DNA from: Ulota crispa
Taxonomy: Eukaryota; Streptophyta; Bryopsida; Orthotrichales; Orthotrichaceae
Direction: 5' to 3'
Length of the DNA: 64,000 nt
Assembly: GCA_963920765.1 (NCBI GenBank)
Contig: OY987251.1
Coordinates: 8,187,219 to 8,251,218 of the forward strand
Shown here: piece after piece, positions 58,201 to 64,000 of the stretch
How the letters are laid out: each line of letters opens with the position of its first letter
Position numbering within the stretch: the first letter of the stretch is position 1
The notes under the pieces: model-generated
What the model was told of the DNA's origin: nothing
Database searches by the model: none
The model's input: the letters and a program-made list of their open reading frames with translations, nothing else
Position numbers and translations under genes: made by a program

Positions 58201-58931
58201 CTATTCATTGCTTTGCATTACGAACCACTGCCTTCTTGAAAGTCGATGCCAAGGTTTACTTTTTTTAGAATTTGTATATCAGTGATGCTATTGCTTGGTT
58301 CTTTTCCTCGTACAAGCTGAAGATATTATTGTTATGGTCTGCTGATTGTCTTTCTGTGTCGCAGGTTAATTTCAGTGATGAAGCTTTATTGCAAAACATA
58401 TCTGCTTTCGTTGGAGCACTCTTAGGAGCTAAGCCTATTGGACTGAAAAAAAGTGAGCTCACATTTTCTTTAGGCAATGATGGTGTAGAAGGACGTAGTT
58501 TAGTTGTAGCCAAGGTTCACCTTTAGTGCAGTTGTAACCGCGAATTTTCTTTACTGTCTCCTTGTTGTAGTGCTCTTGTAATCTGACTCCATGATTTGCT
58601 GATTACTGCAGCTTCTCGATATGCTGGTTACCTTAATGGTTTCACCCTTACTTCTACGGTTAGTGTTCTTCCACTGTTTGTACTGGTATATTACCCCAGC
58701 AATCAAGTGTTATCTGCTTGTTTGATGAAAAGCTGTGAAAATTGGAGCTGTTTTTAACAACTGCAGTAGGGACCAATATCGTGCGAAGTGATGGTTTCCA
58801 TTTGAAATTTATTCCTGATGACCTACGTTTGAACTTTTCTATTGCAGATGGGGAAGGGTGTACCCGTTACCATCAACTCTGTTGCGCAAGCAGCTGATAG
58901 CTACATGAAAACAGCCGGAGTTTCATCATAG
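55248..58931 (+). CDS. Mitochondrial large-subunit ribosomal protein uL1m
   Basis: Ten exons: 55248–55640, 56505–56582, 56959–57000, 57189–57294, 57715–57779, 57924–57968, 58074–58181, 58365–58452, 58612–58658 and 58848–58931. All have GT–AG borders, phases agree, and the product is 351 residues. It binds 23S-type rRNA and forms the L1 stalk of the ribosome. The L1 domain runs from about residue 132 ([16 protein letters not shown]), through [10 protein letters not shown] and [12 protein letters not shown] (MPNPK at 239–243), to KTSRYAGY and [13 protein letters not shown]. The N-terminus [15 protein letters not shown] is Arg-rich, without acids, and amphipathic, as in mitochondrial presequences. 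The KKTSRYAGY and MGKG features fit the plant mitochondrial rather than plastid L1. The first ATG at 55248 follows a GAGA-rich leader. The gene looks intact. Confidence 0.93.
55725..56275. repeat. ~270-bp tandem duplication in intron 1 of uL1m
   Basis: Segments 55725–55995 and 55996–56275 are about 85–90% alike by eye. Both carry ATTTGAATTTAGGTAGTAAG, CATTCATTAGACGAGTATC and TTTCTCGTGACAAT-like stretches. A third partial echo (GACGAGTATCTGGG, 56440) lies at the end of the intron. Confidence 0.8.
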
Positions 58932-59216
58932 GAGGGATTGCTGGGCAGATCCGTTGGTTTTAGAGGAAATTAACACACTTCCAAACCTAGCCTGTTCTTT
59001 ACTCGGTACCTTCTAGCCTGCCCTTTGTTTGCTACTCTGTAGCTTGAGCTTAATTGCTAGAATTTGGTAGCATCCTAGTGTAAAAAAAACTTAGTTCCAG
59101 TTTTCTGTAGTTTGCGCGTTCTCATGCCTCGGGCTTTGGTGCTTCAAAGATAACCACAACTAGTTTTATCGATAGATTCTTGAAATGCATTGAGGGGTAA
59201 TTTTTATGGACTAGAA

Positions 59217-59222
59217 AATAAA
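59217..59222 (+). terminator. Candidate polyadenylation signal of the uL1m gene
   Basis: AATAAA 286 bases after the stop codon, followed by T/G-rich sequence. It is the only canonical hexamer I noticed in the 3' flank. Plant signals are loose, so this is tentative. Confidence 0.35.
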
Positions 59223-59855
59223 GTGAAGTTCTCGATGCGTACTGTTCCACATTTGTATTCTTGTTCCTTGTCATGTGAAGGTTTTCATTTGATACCCATA
59301 CCCGTTTCCTAAGCTAACCTGTATCGTATGTACAGCGGTATTCAAAATCTACTTGGAGATCTACTTTGCACTTGCAGTTTTGAGAACCTAGGTTTGTACG
59401 TTCTACTTACTTGGGAACAAAAAAAATTTTAATGTGTTGTCTGAAAGGAAAGTTTTTAGCAGCTGAGTTATGGCGTCCCTCCAAACCCCGCATCCCGCAT
59501 CTCGTACGCCATTCATGCGCCTGTTCACGTTCAAGGGTGTCACACTTCAGATTCACGGCGGTATTTTACTGCTAAATCCTCGATCCATTCTGCATGTGCT
59601 CTTCGTGCATCTTTCGCAACAGTGTTATGACTTTTCGTGTATGCTCTGCCAGGGATTGTGTCATGGGAAGGCATGAAGATGTATACAATCAATTTCTATA
59701 AACGAGTTGGCGATGCATCACAAGCTGTTTGCTATAAGGAAGTCGATGGCAAATGATTCAGCGGTTCCCACATTCCGTGTATGAACTCTCGACTCCTGTA
59801 TTGATTTTGAATGTGGTTGACACTCATGATGTGGTAGACCTGGAGGGGCTTGGAC
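59223..59855. other. Spacer and probable 5' leader of the NDA gene
   Basis: No other gene supported. A short ORF at 59470–59676 lies upstream on the same strand and has no recognisable domain. It could be an upstream ORF in the leader. Confidence 0.4.
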
Positions 59856-62800
59856 ATGTATCGCAACTCCAAAGTGGCGGCTAATTACATCCGTCAAATA
59901 GGAAGGTCCGCATTGCAGCCTAGCCATGGCTCTGCAGTTGCAGGGTTTGCAAGATCCACATTGCCTAATGCGACACATTCAGGTTCTGGTCTCTTCCTCT
60001 GGCATCCGAAGTACTCAGCTAAGAACATGGATCCATATAACGTGAATGGGATTCGGCATTTTCAAGTTAACAGTGATTTACAAGCAGCTGGAACTCCTGA
60101 GAAGGCACCGGTGCTGAGCAGCACAGGAACTCCTTTGCTGCCTCCTACTCGTGGAAGGCAAAAGCCGCGTGTGGTGATATTGGGTACAGGGTGGGGGGCA
60201 TGCCGGTTGCTCAAGGACATCAACACCTTGGTGTACGACGTTGTGTGCGTGTCCCCACGCAACCACATGGTTTTCACGCCCTTGTTAGCGTCCACATGTG
60301 TTGGCACGTTGGAGTTTCGCTCTGTTGCGGAGCCTGTTCGCAAGATCCAACCTGCCCTGTCGCTGTCTCCTGACTCCTTCTATTTGCCTGCCCGATGCAC
60401 GGGCATTGACCCCGATAAGCATGAGGTTTGTTAATTCCCCTTGCCGAATGCGCTTTGTTAGCACATACGGTGTTGTACATTCTGAATGTTTTATCATTCT
60501 ACATTGTATGTGCTGGCTGAAATGCAAATCGATTGATTTCCTTTAAGAGTGGCAAAATGTTATGGTGCATGACGCTTATAAACAGCAACTCCCGAATTTG
60601 AGCGACCAGTCTACTGCTCCGTCAAAAAAAACTTATAAAAAATCCAAGACCACTAGGATGAAGCGTGGGTTTTGTTTTTCTTGCTGGTGGAATTGCCTTT
60701 AAGCTAATGGATATATGTATTTGTGCTTTAGTATTTCTTGCAACGGCAATAGTTGTTGGTTATTGTCATGCACTATATGAGCAATCAATTTACTTTGATG
60801 TCAGACTTCTTTTGATTCACCTCTTCCAAACAGTTATGCCAAACTCCTCTTTGATTCGAGTGTCAGGTGCATTGTATAACAGTCCTTGACGACATGGCTA
60901 CTGGAAAGACGGGAGCTGAATTTACAGTGGCTTATGACAAGTTGGTGATTGCGACTGGAGCTGAGGCATCTACTTTTGGTATTAAGGGAGTCACCGAATA
61001 TGCACTATTCTTGCGGGACGTGAAAAATGCCAGGGATATTCGCACCAAATTGCTTCTGAATCTCATGCTCTGCGAAATTCCTGGTATGGTATGCAATCTC
61101 ATTCTCTTTGGTGTTTGTTTGTACAGTAATCAATGTGATGAATCTAGTTTGCTCGTCTGTTGATTCAATCGTTTGTTGACATTGAATGACATGGAGGATG
61201 TGATAGTTTACATTCAGGTACGACGGCAGAAGAAAAGCAGAGACTCTCACATATTGTTGTCGTCGGCGGGGGACCGACGGGAGTGGAATTCAGCGGCGAA
61301 CTCAGCGATTTCATCCGGGGTGATGTGCACCGCAATTTTGGCCACGTGAAAAGCTTCATTCGCGTCACTCTCGTTGAGGTTTTTAATCCAGGCCTTCATT
61401 TGAATTCTGTTCCATTTTGGATAGGCCATTTCATAGATCTAGAAGCAGGTGATCATTGTGGACCTTATTTCTGATTTAAGTTAAGTGCAACTCCCCACCA
61501 GATTTCCAATCAACTGCACTACATATGGAAACCTGATTTGTCAATCAATCCCGTCATTTGCAGGCTAATGAACTCCTGGCATCTTTCGATGTGCGGCTCC
61601 GAGAATATGCTACTAATCACCTCATTGCGGTATGCATGGTCTTCTACTTACATAATCAGACTTTCATGCACTTTTTGTTATGTCATATTTTTCCTCGATT
61701 TCTCAAATTTTCTGATACTCGACTCATGCTAAGATTCGTCCCACTGATATGCGCTCAAGGCAGGGATGACTGATCGAGACGTTTGAAACCATCATCTCAA
61801 ATGCGGTGTGCTGGATGGAGATACAGAATTAGTTTCTATATGATTGCATACATTAATTCTCTCCAAAGCAGTGTTTAACAGCATTTTTTTCCATGGTTGC
61901 ATCGACTTCACTACTGAATAGCTCACTTCCCGCGCTGCACAGAGAGAGCTCAGGAATGTGTTTTTTCACAGAGCGGGGTTGACCTTGTGCGAGGCATTGT
62001 GAAGGAGGTGCAACCGAAGAAACTAGTACTCACTGATGGAACAGAGTTGGCCTACGGACTTCTGGTTTGGTCCACCGGCGTTGGAGCGTCAACGTTTGTG
62101 AAGGGTTTGAAGTTTCCCAAATCTCCAGGTGGAAGGTACAGAACTATTTTTTACTCACCGTTTTATTCCATGATGATGTGCTGTCCCACGCCTCTACGTA
62201 AACCGTCCTTTACACATAAATGTTTCACTCTGTGCCTCCTATAAGGACTGAAATTCTTCTAGCATCAAGTTCACACCCGAGCACTGTGGTTCCATATTTA
62301 GTCATCCTAGTAGAATTTTTTTCTGTGATGAATGAATGCATCCGAAGGGTCATATCTTCGTTGTAATGGTGCTTCTTGCTTCCTGAAGGATTGGTATCGA
62401 CCTACATTTGAGGGTGCCAACGCTGCCAGACGTATACGCCATTGGTGATTGTGCTGGTTATCTTGAGGACACAAAAAGACCTGTTCTTCCTGCACTAGCC
62501 CAGGTGTGTGAGCACTTCTCCTCTGTCCAGATTGCATATGTTTTGTCTTAGATCACCATATTCAATATATTGGGAAAAAGGGTATAATTTGGGACTTTCA
62601 GACTCGCTTTCAAAAGTTTGAGATGATCTCCTCAAACCGAGCTCAGCATTTTTTTTGTACACGTGTCCTCACCTGAGAGGAGGGATTTGCGAGGGAAAAA
62701 ATCTTAGTGGCTCAGAATGAATCTGATACCTTCAAATCTAACTTTTTGGGTTTGAGGGGGAGTACAAGTTGGGACACCTCTTTTTCCCAATTTATTGAAT

Positions 62801-63794
62801 ATGGTGTTTTAGCTAGTATCTGCTACAAGGGGTTCCAATGTAGACTTAACAGTTTATGTGGAAAGGAAGCTCCATTCTAAAGACAGAATCAAAGGAGGAA
62901 GAATAAATACACAGCAGGAATCGAGAGGTGAAAATGGGTAGTTAAGCGTGAGAAGTAGGAATATTCTGAATTGGTGTGTATGATTCAGTAGTCCAATCGG
63001 TATTCAATTGTAGCAACCTTAAAGCTGGCTAAAGGTATCTAATCGCGACCTTTACCTAGAAGCAACTACTATAGGTTCTGGCGTAAAATGTGCAAGGTCT
63101 GAACACCCATAGGTTCATTTGGGGTACTACTAAAACCAACTTGTAAAGGCATCATTTATTCAGACCTTATCCAAACTTTACATGGATAGATACATTGGAA
63201 TTTTCTTTCACTTGTCAATAATGCCTATAAAAAAATGTAGGTGTTATAATGATACGAACCATGCTCGGATGGTTACTTGGACAATTGATGTGCAGGTTGC
63301 AGAGAGACAAGGGAAGTACTTAGCCAAGGCTTTCAATAGCCTTGAGCCTGCGAGAGGCCGCGCCAGTAAGGCCATTGAAAAGCTTCCGCCTACCGAGGAG
63401 CCCTTTGTGTACAAACACTTGGGCAGCATGGCCACAATAGGACGCTACAAGGCCTTGGTAGATTTACGCGAGAACAAGGTCTGAGAAACGATCTTTTACT
63501 GTTGAAAAACATATATGGATACAATGCGAGCTAGCTAATTAGTTGAAGTTTTTTGTGGGTTCGCATCCTTCTAACTGATTCCAGCAGTTTGAGTTTTCGC
63601 TTTGACAGTGGAGGCTTGTTTTTTTGGATTGCTTTGTGCAGGATTCGAGGGGCATCTCGATCACAGGTTTCATCAGTTGGTTGATTTGGCGATCAGCATA
63701 CCTCACGCGGGTCATGAGTTGGCGCAACCGGTTGTATGTGATGGTTAATTGGGCCATCACTCTTGTTTTTGGTCGTGATGACTCCAGGTTTTAG
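59856..63794 (+). CDS. Internal alternative (type II) NAD(P)H dehydrogenase, NDA-type
   Basis: Eight exons: 59856–60425, 60867–61083, 61218–61378, 61564–61629, 61972–62135, 62389–62503, 63296–63478 and 63642–63794. All splice borders are GT–AG, frames agree throughout, and the product is 542 residues. It oxidises matrix NAD(P)H and passes electrons to ubiquinone without proton pumping, at the inner mitochondrial membrane. The FAD-binding motif [13 protein letters not shown] is near residues 106–118. [20 protein letters not shown] follows, then the NADH-binding [15 protein letters not shown] (GGGPTG 279–284), [26 protein letters not shown] and the C-terminal membrane-anchoring [13 protein letters not shown]. 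There is no EF-hand insertion, so it is NDA rather than NDB type. The first ATG is 59856. A presequence rich in Arg, Ser and Ala, with little acid, precedes the domain. The gene appears intact. Confidence 0.95.
62554..62816 (+). mobile_element. MITE family H, copy 2, in an NDA intron
   Basis: A 263-bp element with ends CACCATATTCAATATATTGG and CCAATTTATTGAATATGGTG, inverted repeats of about 26 bp. The interior matches the reverse complement of 6365–6629. It sits in the 792-bp sixth intron and leaves the splice sites untouched. Confidence 0.8.
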
Positions 63795-64000
63795 CAAAAG
63801 GATAGGATTCTTGTTGCTTCTTTGTGCTCCTGTATAATATTAGTTTGAATTACGTCTCTTTCACTGATTTAAAACTTGACTGCTAATTCATCGTAGCCTT
63901 GGGGAAGTCGCTGGGAGAAGAGGCTGGAGCTTTCATGATACCTCCCAGTTCATTCTTGCTGTGCTGTGATTGTGCTTGCGAGTCGGATAGGGTAAAAAAT
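63795..64000. other. 3' flank of the NDA gene
   Basis: GTATAATATTAG near 63832 is a possible poly(A) context. Nothing else is recognised before the window ends. Confidence 0.4.

Noticed and set aside
59850..59855. Start of the NDA frame at a TTG codon
   Set aside because: Plants start at ATG. The first in-frame ATG is two codons later, at 59856.

Overview
This is nuclear DNA of a land plant, not of a prokaryote. Genes are split by GT–AG introns. The recognisable proteins are a plant h-type thioredoxin, a plant phosphoglycerate-mutase-like protein, mitochondrial ribosomal protein uL1 and an internal alternative NAD(P)H dehydrogenase. The rest is AT-rich and dominated by nested DNA transposons. 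The mix of TE families and compact genes makes me lean towards a bryophyte or other seed-free plant, but the sequence alone does not prove this.

Layout. 1–11 kb: a thioredoxin gene on the minus strand (exons at 3.5, 5.5 and 6.7 kb) whose introns carry several MITEs, then unrecognised minus-strand exons at 7.5–9.9 kb, one of them selenoprotein K-like. 11–17 kb: nested repeats, including a 3.7-kb TIR element, foldback MITEs and a tRNA-derived SINE-like unit. 17–20.4 kb: a single-exon phosphoglycerate-mutase-like gene, preceded by tandem truncated copies of its own 5' end and followed by about six ~110-bp 3' repeats. 20.8–21.6 kb: three MITEs nested inside each other. 23.6–27.4 kb: a decayed transposase gene with a probable GCM/WRKY-type zinc domain. 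31.6–52.8 kb: the most unusual region (below). 55.2–58.9 kb: an intact ten-exon uL1m gene. 59.9–63.8 kb: an intact eight-exon NDA-type dehydrogenase gene.

The 31.6–52.8 kb region reads as one decayed plus-strand gene. Its 5' part looks ParB/Srx-like (an LFVCNGNYR motif) and its 3' part looks like a beta-class DNA N4/N6-methyltransferase (a DVIVDYTASTG motif I). Between the two parts lie a 2-kb array of about fifteen alternating imperfect palindromes and a 13,972-bp CACTA (En/Spm) transposon. The transposon has perfect GAT target-site duplications and sits at the centre of a long palindrome that belongs to the same array. It carries a decayed TNP2 transposase on the minus strand, a Ptta/En/Spm second gene on the plus strand, and a ~110-bp minisatellite between them.

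The two intact housekeeping genes at the right end both act in mitochondria. I see no functional link between them and the transposon-rich centre.
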